From NCBI RefSeq assembly GCF_014655295.1, contig NZ_BNBI01000010.1, positions 124,001 through 188,000 on the forward strand: 64,000 bases of DNA. The letters run 5' to 3'. The stretch comes from Streptomyces fumanus (lineage in GTDB: Bacteria > Actinomycetota > Actinomycetes > Streptomycetales > Streptomycetaceae). Positions within the stretch are counted from its first letter, which is position 1. Every line of letters begins with the position of its first letter. The notes beneath the pieces were generated by a model, which did not search any database, was not told where the DNA came from, and was given only the letters and a program-made list of their open reading frames with translations. A program made the position numbers and the translations under genes. Of the stretch, positions 24,496 to 32,773 are shown in pieces.

Positions 24496-26262
24496 GTGGC
24501 AGCCCACGACGACGACATGAACCGCGGCATCCGCCCGGGACGCGGGTCCGACGACCCGACCGGTCAGATTGCCTATCTCGAGCAGGAGATCGCCGTCCTG
24601 CGACGCAAGCTCGCCGACTCTCCGCGGCACACGAGGATTCTCGAAGAGCGGATCGTCGAGTTGCAGACCAACCTGGCCGGCGTGTCCGCCCAGAACGAGC
24701 GACTGGCCAACACGCTCCGTGAGGCCCGCGACCAGATCGTGGCCCTCAAGGAGGAGGTCGACCGGCTGGCCCAGCCACCGGCCGGCTTCGGCGTCTTCCT
24801 GCAGGCCAACGAGGACGGCACGGCCGACATCTTCACCGGAGGCCGCAAACTCCGGGTGAACGTCAGCCCCAGCGTCGAGCTCGACGAGCTGCGGCGCGGC
24901 CAGGAAGTGATGCTCAACGAGGCGCTCAACGTGGTCGAGGCCATGGAGTTCGAGAGCGTCGGCGACATCGTCACCCTCAAGGAGATCCTGGAGGACGGCG
25001 AGCGCGCCCTGGTGCTGGGGCACACCGACGAGGAACGAGTGGTCCGGCTCGCCGAGCCGCTGCGGAACGTCACCATCCGCGCCGGCGACGCCCTCCTGCT
25101 CGAACCCCGCTCGGGGTACGTCTACGAGGTCGTCCCCAAGAGCGAGGTCGAGGAACTCGTCCTCGAAGAGGTCCCCGACATCGGCTACGAGCAGATCGGC
25201 GGCCTCGGCGGACAGATCGAGATGATCCGCGACGCGGTCGAGCTCCCGTATCTCTACCCCGACCTGTTCAAGGAGCACGAGCTGCGTCCGCCCAAGGGCG
25301 TCCTGCTCTACGGGCCGCCCGGCTGCGGCAAGACGCTCATCGCCAAGGCGGTCGCGAACTCGCTGGCCAAGAAGGTCGCCGAGGTGACCGGCCAGGCCGC
25401 CGGCAAGAGCTTCTTCCTCAACATCAAGGGCCCCGAGCTGCTGAACAAGTACGTCGGCGAGACCGAGCGGCAGATCCGCCTGGTCTTCCAGCGGGCCCGG
25501 GAGAAGGCCAGCGAGGGCACCCCCGTCATCGTCTTCTTCGACGAGATGGAGTCCCTCTTCCGCACCCGCGGCTCGGGCGTCAGCTCGGACGTGGAGAACA
25601 CCATCGTCCCGCAGCTCCTCGCCGAGATCGACGGCGTGGAGGGCCTGCAGAACGTGGTCGTGATCGGTGCCTCCAACCGTGAGGACATGATCGACCCGGC
25701 CATCCTGCGGCCCGGCCGGCTGGATGTGAAGATCAAGATCGAGCGTCCGGACGCCGAGGCGGCCAAGGACATCTTCGGCAAGTACCTGACCGAGCGCCTC
25801 CCGCTGCACGAGGAGGACCTCGCGGAGCACGGCAAGGACCGGGCCGCCACCGTCCAGAGCATGATCCAGACGGCGGTGGAACAGATGTACGCCGAATCCG
25901 AGGAGAACCGCTTCCTGGAGGTCACCTACGCCAATGGCGACAAGGAAGTCCTCTACTTCAAGGACTTCAATTCCGGCGCCATGATCGAGAACATCGTGGG
26001 CCGCGCCAAGAAAATGGCGATCAAGGACTTCCTGGAGAAGAACCAGAAGGGCCTGCGCGTCTCCCACCTCCTCCAGGCGTGCGTGGACGAGTTCAAGGAG
26101 AACGAAGACCTGCCCAACACCACCAATCCGGACGACTGGGCCCGCATCTCCGGAAAGAAGGGCGAGCGGATCGTCTACATCCGTACGCTCGTCACCGGAA
26201 AGCAGGGCGCGGACACCGGACGCTCCATCGACACGGTGGCGAACACCGGTCAGTACCTGTAA
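24496..26262 (+). CDS. arc: Proteasome-associated AAA ATPase (ARC/Mpa)
   Basis: Arc (Mpa in mycobacteria) is the hexameric ring ATPase that recognises pupylated proteins, unfolds them and threads them into the 20S proteasome. The 588 residues show an N-terminal coiled coil (about 20-75) that binds Pup, tandem OB domains (about 80-235), and an AAA domain with Walker A GPPGCGKT at 273-280 and Walker B FFDEMES with D349-E350. The C-terminus ends GQYL, the tail that docks on the proteasome. The GTG at 24496 is preferred over a TTG at 24478 because GGAGGTGAGG lies directly upstream. It is the first gene of the Pup-proteasome island. Confidence 0.97.
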   Translation: MAAHDDDMNRGIRPGRGSDDPTGQIAYLEQEIAVLRRKLADSPRHTRILEERIVELQTNLAGVSAQNERLANTLREARDQIVALKEEVDRLAQPPAGFGVFLQANEDGTADIFTGGRKLRVNVSPSVELDELRRGQEVMLNEALNVVEAMEFESVGDIVTLKEILEDGERALVLGHTDEERVVRLAEPLRNVTIRAGDALLLEPRSGYVYEVVPKSEVEELVLEEVPDIGYEQIGGLGGQIEMIRDAVELPYLYPDLFKEHELRPPKGVLLYGPPGCGKTLIAKAVANSLAKKVAEVTGQAAGKSFFLNIKGPELLNKYVGETERQIRLVFQRAREKASEGTPVIVFFDEMESLFRTRGSGVSSDVENTIVPQLLAEIDGVEGLQNVVVIGASNREDMIDPAILRPGRLDVKIKIERPDAEAAKDIFGKYLTERLPLHEEDLAEHGKDRAATVQSMIQTAVEQMYAESEENRFLEVTYANGDKEVLYFKDFNSGAMIENIVGRAKKMAIKDFLEKNQKGLRVSHLLQACVDEFKENEDLPNTTNPDDWARISGKKGERIVYIRTLVTGKQGADTGRSIDTVANTGQYL

Positions 26263-26270
26263 AAGCGGGG

Positions 26271-26311
26271 CGGCTGCGGGTGCCCTCGGCGGGTACCCGC
26301 AGCCGACTGTT
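26271..26311 (+). terminator. arc terminator with T-tract
   Basis: A 15-bp stem (26271-26285 with 26291-26305, one G-U pair) encloses the loop TCGGC and is followed by ACTGTTTTAC. It begins 8 bases after the arc stop, so dop needs its own promoter. Confidence 0.85.
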
Positions 26312-26496
26312 TTACAGGGCCACGGCTGGAGCAAGGCAATGACGCAAATGATCTCCCCACCAGCGCAAAGGCGTTCTAGTCTCTCTCGTACCGCCGAGTC
26401 GCGCAGTGCGGGGACGGGCACCGCACACGCACCGGAGCGCCAGCGGTACTTGAGCGGCGTCCACGACCGAGGGCGCCGCCGGGCAAGGAGGGCCGC

Positions 26497-28008
26497 ATGA
26501 CCGTACGGCGAGTAATGGGCATCGAGACGGAGTACGGGATCTCCGTCCCCGGTCACCCCAACGCCAATGCCATGCTCACCTCGTCCCAGATCGTCAACGC
26601 CTACGCGGCGGCGATGCACCGGGCCCGGCGGGCCCGCTGGGACTTCGAGGAGGAGAATCCGCTGCGGGACGCGCGAGGCTTCGACCTCGCCCGCGAGGCC
26701 GCCGACTCCAGCCAGCTCACCGACGAGGACATCGGCCTGGCCAACGTGATCCTCACCAACGGTGCCCGGCTCTACGTCGACCACGCGCACCCCGAGTACA
26801 GCGCGCCCGAGGTCACCAATCCGCGGGACGCCGTGCTCTGGGACAAGGCCGGCGAGCGGATCATGGCCGAGGCCGCGGAGCGGGCCGCCCAGTTGCCCGG
26901 GGCGCAGCCGATCCACCTGTACAAGAACAACACCGACAACAAGGGCGCCTCCTACGGCACGCACGAGAACTACCTGATGAAGCGGGAGACCCCCTTCTCG
27001 GACATCGTGCGCCACCTGACGCCGTTCTTCGTCTCCCGCCAGGTCGTCACCGGCGCCGGCCGCGTCGGCATCGGCCAGGACGGCCACGAGCACGGCTTCC
27101 AGCTCAGCCAGCGCGCCGACTACTTCGAGGTCGAGGTCGGGCTGGAGACGACGCTCAAGCGCCCGATCATCAACACCCGCGACGAACCGCACGCCGACGC
27201 GGAGAAGTACCGCAGGCTGCACGTGATCATCGGCGACGCCAACCTGTCCGAGATCTCGACCTACCTCAAGCTGGGCACCACCGCCCTGGTCCTGTCGATG
27301 ATCGAGGACGGCTTCATCGCCGTCGACCTGGCCGTCGACCAGCCGGTCCGCACCCTCCACCAGGTCTCCCACGACCCGACCCTCAAGCGCCTGGTCACCC
27401 TGCGCAGCGGCCGGACACTCACCGCGGTCCAGCTCCAGATGGAGTACTTCGAGCTGTCCCGCAAGTACGTGGAGGAGCGCTACGGCGCGGACGCCGACGA
27501 CCAGACCAAGGACGTCCTGGCCCGCTGGGAGGACACCCTCAACCGGCTGGAGAACGACCCGATGAGCCTCTCCGGCGAGCTGGACTGGGTGGCCAAGCGG
27601 GAGCTGATGGAGGGCTACCGGCGCCGCGACGACGTGGACTGGGACGCCCCCCGGCTGCACCTGGTCGACCTCCAGTACGCCGACGTGCGCCCCGAGAAGG
27701 GCCTCTACAACCGGCTGGCGGCCCGCGGGCGCATGAAGCGGCTGCTGGACGAGAGCGAGGTCGAGCGGGCCCGCACCCAGCCCCCGGAGGACACCCGCGC
27801 GTACTTCCGCGGGCGCTGCCTGGAGCAGTACGCGGACGACGTGGCGGCGGCCTCCTGGGACTCGGTGATCTTCGATCTGCCGGGCCGGGACTCCCTCCAG
27901 CGCGTCCCAACCCTGGAACCGCTTCGCGGAACGCGTAATCACGTCAAGGAGCTGCTGGACCGCTGCCGTACGGCGGAGGACCTGGTCAGGGTGCTGTCCG
28001 GGCACTGA
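26497..28008 (+). CDS. dop: Deamidase/depupylase of Pup
   Basis: Dop converts the C-terminal glutamine of Pup to glutamate and also removes Pup from substrates. The 503-residue sequence is a carboxylate-amine ligase fold related to PafA and glutamine synthetase. It shows the N-terminal GIETEYGIS metal-binding stretch with the catalytic-type acid residues, GARLYVDHAHPEYSAPE, NNTDNKGASYGTHENYLM, and KRPIINTRDEPHAD. Compared with PafA it has the extra loop RARRARWDFEEENPLRDARGFDL (typical of Dop) between residues 40 and 75. The ATG at 26497 follows AAGGAGG. It is separated from pup by a hairpin, and pup appears to have its own promoter. Confidence 0.97.
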   Translation: MTVRRVMGIETEYGISVPGHPNANAMLTSSQIVNAYAAAMHRARRARWDFEEENPLRDARGFDLAREAADSSQLTDEDIGLANVILTNGARLYVDHAHPEYSAPEVTNPRDAVLWDKAGERIMAEAAERAAQLPGAQPIHLYKNNTDNKGASYGTHENYLMKRETPFSDIVRHLTPFFVSRQVVTGAGRVGIGQDGHEHGFQLSQRADYFEVEVGLETTLKRPIINTRDEPHADAEKYRRLHVIIGDANLSEISTYLKLGTTALVLSMIEDGFIAVDLAVDQPVRTLHQVSHDPTLKRLVTLRSGRTLTAVQLQMEYFELSRKYVEERYGADADDQTKDVLARWEDTLNRLENDPMSLSGELDWVAKRELMEGYRRRDDVDWDAPRLHLVDLQYADVRPEKGLYNRLAARGRMKRLLDESEVERARTQPPEDTRAYFRGRCLEQYADDVAAASWDSVIFDLPGRDSLQRVPTLEPLRGTRNHVKELLDRCRTAEDLVRVLSGH

Positions 28009-28030
28009 GCGGGTACCCGGGCGGGCAAGG

Positions 28031-28058
28031 CCGGACGGGGTGAAAAGCCCCGGTCCGG
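28031..28058 (+). terminator. Hairpin after dop
   Basis: CCGGACGGGG (28031-28040) pairs with CCCC and GTCCGG (28048-28058) with a single bulged G, around the loop TGAAAAG. It lies 22 bases after the dop stop. Confidence 0.6.
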
Positions 28059-28120
28059 GAATCATCGAGATGGCTCCCGTGCGTTGAGGGAAGCACGGGG
28101 CCGATGTCAGACCGGGCTTG

Positions 28121-28126
28121 TAGGGT
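28121..28126 (+). promoter_or_regulatory. -10 box TAGGGT before pup
   Basis: TAGGGT lies 50 bases before the pup ATG and downstream of the dop hairpin. A convincing -35 box is not visible, so the assignment is tentative. Confidence 0.35.
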
Positions 28127-28176
28127 CTGATCTTGACCGAGCAACTGTGTCGGGCGAACCGAGCGGGGTGAGGGTG

Positions 28177-28395
28177 ATGGCGACCAAGGACACCGGCGGC
28201 GGGCAGCAGAAGGCCACGCGTTCCACCGAGGAGGCCGAGGAGCAGGCGCAGGACGCGCAGGCTTCCGAGGACCTCAAGGAGCGCCAGGAGAAGCTGAGCG
28301 ACGACGTGGACTCCGTCCTCGACGAGATCGACGACGTCCTGGAGGAGAACGCGGAGGACTTCGTGCGGTCCTTCGTGCAGAAGGGCGGCCAGTAG
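28177..28395 (+). CDS. pup: Prokaryotic ubiquitin-like protein Pup
   Basis: Pup is the small modifier attached to lysines of proteins destined for the proteasome. The 72 residues are rich in Glu, Asp, Lys and Gln, with a disordered N-terminus and a helical C-terminal half (LKERQEKLSDDVDSVLDEIDDVLEENAEDF) that binds the ATPase coiled coil. It ends in GGQ, so Dop must deamidate it to GGE before PafA can use it. The ATG at 28177 has a weak GTGAGGG site upstream. It lies between dop and prcB. Confidence 0.97.
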   Translation: MATKDTGGGQQKATRSTEEAEEQAQDAQASEDLKERQEKLSDDVDSVLDEIDDVLEENAEDFVRSFVQKGGQ

Positions 28396-28545
28396 GCCGC
28401 GCCTGCCTTCGTCCCTGCGGTCCGCGGGCCGGACGAGCAGTGCGTGAGCGGAGTGCGAGCAGTCGCGTGCGGCGCGGTCCCGGCCGTGCCGCACGCGGCT
28501 TCCGCCGGGGGGCCGTGGGGCGTTTCCGTGGCTTCCACCGGGTAT

Positions 28546-28574
28546 GTGGATCACCGCCCCGGGGCGGGTAGGGT
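28546..28574 (+). promoter_or_regulatory. Promoter of prcBA
   Basis: GTGGAT (28546-28551) and TAGGGT (28569-28574) are 17 bases apart, about 100 bases before the prcB start. This suggests that the proteasome core genes can be transcribed independently of pup. Confidence 0.5.
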
Positions 28575-28672
28575 CCGTGGCATACCTGAGCCCCAGCCGT
28601 CAGGCCGCTGGGGCGGTCGAAGGATCGGCCCGGCGTCCTACGGCGGGCTGTCGCATACGTGGAAGGAATCGC

Positions 28673-29518
28673 GTGGAAGCCAACACTCGTAGCACCGGGC
28701 GTCTGCCGGCTGCCTTCCTGACGCCGGGGTCCTCCTCGTTCATGGACTTCCTCGCCGAGCACCAGCCGGAGCTGCTGCCGGGCAGGCGTCAGTTGCCGCC
28801 CGTGCAGGGCGTCGTCGAGGCCCCGCACGGCACCACGATCGTGGCCGTGACGTTCCCCGGCGGCGTGGTCCTGGCCGGTGACCGGCGCGCCACCATGGGC
28901 AACGTCATCGCCCAGCGGGACATCGAGAAGGTCTTCCCCGCCGACGAGTACTCGGCGGTCGGCATCGCCGGCACGGCGGGCCTGGCCGTGGAGATGGTGA
29001 AGCTCTTCCAGCTCGAACTGGAGCACTTCGAGAAGGTCGAGGGCGCCCAGTTGTCCCTGGAGGGCAAGGCCAACCGCCTGTCGACGATGATCCGGTCCAA
29101 CCTCGGCATGGCCATGCAGGGCCTCGCCGTGGTCCCCCTGTTCGCCGGGTACGACGTGGACCGCGGCAAGGGCCGCATCTTCTCGTACGACGTGACGGGC
29201 GGTCGCTCCGAGGAGCACCACTTCGCCGCCACCGGATCGGGATCGATCTTCGCGCGCGGTGCCATGAAGAAGCTCTTCCGTGACGACCTGAGCGAGGAGC
29301 AGGCCACCACGCTGGTGGTGCAGGCCCTGTACGACGCGGCAGACGACGACTCGGCGACCGGTGGTCCCGATGTCGCCCGCCGGATCTACCCCATCGTCAC
29401 CGTGATCACCGAGGACGGCTTCCGCAGGCTCACCGAGGACGAGTCGTCCGGCATCGCCCGCTCGGTGCTGGAGCGGCGGCTGGAGCAGCCCGACGGCCCC
29501 CGGGCCGCGCTGCTGTAG
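28673..29518 (+). CDS. prcB: 20S proteasome beta subunit
   Basis: PrcB is the catalytic subunit of the 20S core particle. The 281-residue precursor has a 53-residue propeptide ending in HG, followed by TTIVAVTF, where T54 becomes the N-terminal nucleophile after self-cleavage. The lysine and acid residues of the active site appear in GVVLAGDRRAT and DIEKVFP. The GTG at 28673 with GGAAGGA upstream gives 281 residues, the length I recall for S. coelicolor; longer frames from 28544 are not supported. prcA follows 61 bases downstream in the same operon. Confidence 0.97.
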   Translation: MEANTRSTGRLPAAFLTPGSSSFMDFLAEHQPELLPGRRQLPPVQGVVEAPHGTTIVAVTFPGGVVLAGDRRATMGNVIAQRDIEKVFPADEYSAVGIAGTAGLAVEMVKLFQLELEHFEKVEGAQLSLEGKANRLSTMIRSNLGMAMQGLAVVPLFAGYDVDRGKGRIFSYDVTGGRSEEHHFAATGSGSIFARGAMKKLFRDDLSEEQATTLVVQALYDAADDDSATGGPDVARRIYPIVTVITEDGFRRLTEDESSGIARSVLERRLEQPDGPRAALL

Positions 29519-29579
29519 CGGGCGGCCGTTTTTGTTGTCAGGTGATCCAGTGACTTCGACAGAAAGGGACGGATAACCG

Positions 29580-30326
29580 GTGTCGACGCCGTTCTATGTC
29601 TCACCCCAGCAGGCCATGGCGGACCGGGCGGAGTACGCCCGCAAGGGCATCGCCCGGGGCCGCAGCCTCGTCGTGCTCCAGTACGCCGACGGCATCGTCT
29701 TCGTCGGCGAGAACCCGTCCCGCGCGCTGCACAAGTTCAGCGAGATCTACGACCGGATCGGCTTCGCCGCGGCCGGCAAGTACAACGAGTACGAGAACCT
29801 CCGCATCGGCGGGGTGCGCTACGCCGACCTGCGGGGCTACACCTACGACCGGGACGACGTGACCGCCCGGGGCCTGGCCAACGTCTACGCGCAGACGCTG
29901 GGCACCATCTTCTCCAGCGCGGCCGAGAAGCCGTACGAGGTGGAGCTGGTCGTCGCCGAGGTCGGGGAGACGCCCGAGGGCGACCAGATCTACCGGCTCC
30001 CGCACGACGGCTCGATCGTGGACGAGCACGGCTCGGTCGCGGTCGGCGGCAACGCGGAGCAGATCAGCGGCTACCTCGACCAGCGGCACCGCGACGGCAT
30101 GACGCTGGCGGAGGCGCTGCACCTGGCGGTGCAGGCCCTCTCCCGGGACACCAACGGCAGCCAGCGGGAGATCCCCGCCGAGCGGCTGGAGGTGGCGGTG
30201 CTGGACCGCACCCGCCCGCAGAAGCGCAAGTTCAAGCGGATCACGGGGGGCCAGTTGTCGCGGCTCCTGGACCAGGCGTCCGCGGACGGGACCCCGGCCG
30301 CGGAGAGCGGCTCCGAGGAGGAGTGA
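29580..30326 (+). CDS. prcA: 20S proteasome alpha subunit
   Basis: PrcA forms the outer heptameric rings of the 20S proteasome and the gate through which Arc delivers substrates. The 248 residues begin with the gating N-terminus MSTPFYVSPQQAMADRAEYARKGIARG, followed by the conserved LVVLQYADGIVFVGEN and the alpha-ring core. A C-terminal tail of about 20 residues is acidic and low-complexity. The start is GTG at 29580. The gene ends the prcBA operon and is followed by a palindrome that can act as terminator against the convergent LacI-family gene. Confidence 0.96.
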   Translation: MSTPFYVSPQQAMADRAEYARKGIARGRSLVVLQYADGIVFVGENPSRALHKFSEIYDRIGFAAAGKYNEYENLRIGGVRYADLRGYTYDRDDVTARGLANVYAQTLGTIFSSAAEKPYEVELVVAEVGETPEGDQIYRLPHDGSIVDEHGSVAVGGNAEQISGYLDQRHRDGMTLAEALHLAVQALSRDTNGSQREIPAERLEVAVLDRTRPQKRKFKRITGGQLSRLLDQASADGTPAAESGSEEE

Positions 30327-30364
30327 CCCGCCCCGGGGGCGACCCCGGGCAGGAGTGACGCCGT

Positions 30365-30384
30365 GCCGCCCGGTACCGGGCGGC
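30365..30384. terminator. Palindromic bidirectional terminator after prcA
   Basis: GCCGCCCG-GTAC-CGGGCGGC is a perfect palindrome between the convergent prcA and LacI-family genes, 38 bases after the prcA stop and 4 bases before the other stop. Confidence 0.6.
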
Positions 30385-30388
30385 CGGG

Positions 30389-31402
30389 TCACCGCGGGGG
30401 CGCGGTGGACCCCCGTACCACCAGGTCCACCGGGATGTCGCCGGCCTCGGGGGCACGGCCCTCCAGCACCGCGAGCAGCGCCCGCATGCCGCGCTCGCCG
30501 AACAGCTCCGCGTCCAGGCGGACCGTCGTCAGCTCCGGGTCGATGGCCGTGGCCAGCGCGAGGTCGTCCAGACCGGTGACGGAGACGTCGTCCGGGACCC
30601 GGAGCCCGAGCCGGCGCAGCGCCTTGTAGGCACCGGCGGCGAGTTTGTCGTCGTCGCAGACCACGGCCGTGGGCCGGGCCGCCCCGGCCCCGGCCAGCGC
30701 GGCCTCGGTGGCCGCCAGCGCGCCCTCGATCGACAGCGGGGCGCGGGCCGTGCGCAGTTCGGTGCCCGGCACCGCGCCGAGGCGGGCGGCCAGTTCCCGG
30801 GCCCGTACCCGGAAGGTCCAGGACGGCACGTCCGCCGCCAGGTGCAGGAAGCGGCGGTGGCCCAGGCCCAGCAGATGGGCGGCCACCTGGCGGACGCCGT
30901 CGGCGATGTCCAGGTTCACCGTGGCCGCGCCCAGGCTGCCCGCCGGGTCGCTGTCCAGCATCACCAGCGGGAGCTGGTCGCCGCGGATCGCGGTGAGCGC
31001 GTCGGCGGCCATTGAGGAGGCGAGCACCCCGTCCAGCGCGGCCTGCGCCGAGGCGAACGGGTCCCGGGCCGGGCCGATGCCCTCGGGCGAGGGGTAGAGC
31101 ACCACGCCGAAGCCGTGCTCGGCGGCGACCCGGGCGGCGCCCGTGTAGACCCCGGCGAAGAACTCCGTGGTCAGCGCCGGGACCACCAGCAGCACCGTCC
31201 GGGTGCGGCCCAGCCGCAGATTGCGGGCGGCCAGGTTGGGCCGGTAGCCCAGCTCCCGGGCGGCCCGGCGGACCCGCTCCGCGGTGGGCTCGGATACCCG
31301 CCCGCGCCACTTGCCGCCCAGCACCAGGGAGACCGCGGCCTGGGAGACGCCGGCGGCCTGGGCGACGTCCCGGCTCGTGGGGCGTGTGCTGCCTCGTGCC
31401 AC
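30389..31402 (-). CDS. LacI-family transcriptional regulator
   Basis: This 337-residue protein has a LacI-type helix-turn-helix at residues 6-55 (SRDVAQAAGVSQAAVSLVLGG, then RVRRAARELGYRPNLAARNLR with the hinge) and a periplasmic-binding-protein-like effector domain (VLLVVPALTTEFFAG, PTAVVCDDDKLAAGAYKALRRLG, VTGLDDLALATAIDPELTTVR). The GTG at 31402 follows AAGGAG; an upstream in-frame ATG at 31444 adds 14 basic residues. It is divergent from an MFS transporter gene, and a 14-bp operator with central CG lies between them, so the transporter is the likely target. It interrupts the order prcA-pafA of the proteasome island. Confidence 0.92.
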   Translation of the reverse strand: MARGSTRPTSRDVAQAAGVSQAAVSLVLGGKWRGRVSEPTAERVRRAARELGYRPNLAARNLRLGRTRTVLLVVPALTTEFFAGVYTGAARVAAEHGFGVVLYPSPEGIGPARDPFASAQAALDGVLASSMAADALTAIRGDQLPLVMLDSDPAGSLGAATVNLDIADGVRQVAAHLLGLGHRRFLHLAADVPSWTFRVRARELAARLGAVPGTELRTARAPLSIEGALAATEAALAGAGAARPTAVVCDDDKLAAGAYKALRRLGLRVPDDVSVTGLDDLALATAIDPELTTVRLDAELFGERGMRALLAVLEGRAPEAGDIPVDLVVRGSTAPPR

Positions 31403-31446
31403 CGTGGGCCCGCTCCTTCGTCTGGACTCCCGAACAGCGGCCATGG

Positions 31447-31477
31447 TACGTATGGGGGCGCTAGTTATACGTAAAAC
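31447..31477. promoter_or_regulatory. LacI-type operator in the regulator/MFS gap
   Basis: GTTATACGTAAAAC (31464-31477) is a 14-bp near-palindrome with central CG and one mismatch, the usual form of a LacI-family operator. TACGTAT (31447-31453) and ATACGTA (31467-31473) also form an inverted pair across 13 bases. Confidence 0.6.
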
Positions 31478-31504
31478 CTCCGGTGTCGGCGAGAGGAGTC
31501 GAGG

Positions 31505-32764
31505 GTGGCCACGGGGTATCTGGAGATCCTCCGGGCGCGGCACGCCGTCCGGTTGCTGGTCGGCACGCTCGTCGGCCGGCTGCCCAACGCCACCGCGGCG
31601 ATCGCCGTCGTGCTGTTCGTCCGGGCGGAGGGCGGCACCTACAGCCTCGCCGGGGCGCTGGCGGCCGTCTACGGGGTGGCCAACGCGGTGGGGCAGCCGG
31701 TGCTCGGCCGGCTGGTCGACCTGTACGGGCAGCCGCGCGTGCAGGTGCCCGCCGCGCTGCTGTCCGGCGCGGCGATGGCCGTGTTCGCCTTCGCCGGCAC
31801 CGACCCGGTCGCCGTCGCCTACGCGGCGGTGGCCGCCGCCGGCCTGTTCACCCCGCCGCTGGAGGGCGGCCTGCGGGCGCTGTGGCCCAGCGTGCTGCCC
31901 GAGGAGGGCCAGGTGCACACGGCGTACGCGATGGACGCCGTCGCCCAGGAGGTCATGTTCACCGTCGGGCCGCTGCTGGTGACGCTGTGCGTGTCCCTGT
32001 GGTCGGCGCAGACCGCGCTGCTGGTGCTCAACGTGATCGGGATACTCGGCGCCCTCTCGGTCGTCGTGTCGCCCCCCTCGCGCGCGTGGCGGTCGGCGCC
32101 GCGCGAGGCGCACTGGCTGGGCGCGCTGCGCTCCCCGGGGCTGCTGGCGCTGCTCGGCGCCTTCCTGTTCGTCGGGACCGCGCTCGGGTCCATCACCGTC
32201 GCCGCCGTCCCGTACGCGGACGACCACGGCGGCGACGCCGTGTACGGCTGGCTGATGGCCGCGCTCGGGCTCGGCGCGCTGATCGGCGGCGCCGGGTACG
32301 GGGCGCGCCAGTGGTCCGGGGAGCCCGCGCGGAGACTGCGCGCGCTGGTGGCCCTGCTGGCGGTGTGTTACGTACCGCTGACGCTGATGCCGGGCGTGGT
32401 CCCGATGGTGCTGCTCACCGTGGTCGCCGGGCTCTTCCTGGCGCCCGCCATCGCCTGCGCCTTCGTGCTGGTCGACCGGCACGCGCCCCGGGGGACGGTC
32501 ACCGAGGCGTTCTCCTGGCTGGTGACCACGTTCACCGTGGGCGCCTCGGTCGGAACGGGCCTCGCCGGGCCGGTGGTCGAGGCCGGCGGGGCGCTGTGGG
32601 GCTTCGCCGTGCCGGGTGCCGCGGGAGCCGTGTCCCTGCTGGTGCTGACCGCCACCGGGCGGGTCCTCGCAGCTCCCGCGCGGCAAGAGGTGGTTGCGGC
32701 TTCATCGGAAAATGATCCGAACCGTGCCGTCGAACCCCGTTTCAGTTCCGGGGATCGGGCGTAA
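31505..32764 (+). CDS. MFS transporter
   Basis: This 419-residue protein has about twelve hydrophobic segments and major-facilitator features: GRLPNATAAIAVVLFVRAEGG in the first helices, the loop motif GRLVDLYGQPRVQ after helix 2, and a C-terminal half beginning near residue 215. The substrate is unknown; export of a sugar or drug-like molecule is possible. The GTG at 31505 follows GAGGAG. It is divergent from the LacI-family regulator, which probably controls it. The stop is 9 bases before the pafA start, yet pafA has its own leaderless-type promoter overlapping the MFS stop. Confidence 0.88.
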   Translation: MATGYLEILRARHAVRLLVGTLVGRLPNATAAIAVVLFVRAEGGTYSLAGALAAVYGVANAVGQPVLGRLVDLYGQPRVQVPAALLSGAAMAVFAFAGTDPVAVAYAAVAAAGLFTPPLEGGLRALWPSVLPEEGQVHTAYAMDAVAQEVMFTVGPLLVTLCVSLWSAQTALLVLNVIGILGALSVVVSPPSRAWRSAPREAHWLGALRSPGLLALLGAFLFVGTALGSITVAAVPYADDHGGDAVYGWLMAALGLGALIGGAGYGARQWSGEPARRLRALVALLAVCYVPLTLMPGVVPMVLLTVVAGLFLAPAIACAFVLVDRHAPRGTVTEAFSWLVTTFTVGASVGTGLAGPVVEAGGALWGFAVPGAAGAVSLLVLTATGRVLAAPARQEVVAASSENDPNRAVEPRFSSGDRA

Positions 32765-32767
32765 TGT
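32762..32767 (+). promoter_or_regulatory. -10 box TAATGT for leaderless pafA
   Basis: TAATGT overlaps the MFS stop codon and ends six bases before the pafA ATG. TTTCAG lies 16 bases upstream (32740-32745). No ribosome binding site is present, so the mRNA is probably leaderless. Confidence 0.5.
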
Positions 32768-32773
32768 TCAGTC

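Noticed and set aside
23947..28554. Minus-strand open frame of 1535 codons across the proteasome genes
   Set aside because: Only its last 101 codons (ferredoxin) are real. The rest is the antisense of arc, dop and pup, which stays open because of high GC.
30389..32764. LacI regulator and MFS transporter as a recent mobile insertion
   Set aside because: GC content and codon use look like the neighbours and no terminal repeats, integrase or transposase are present, so I treat it as an old insertion.
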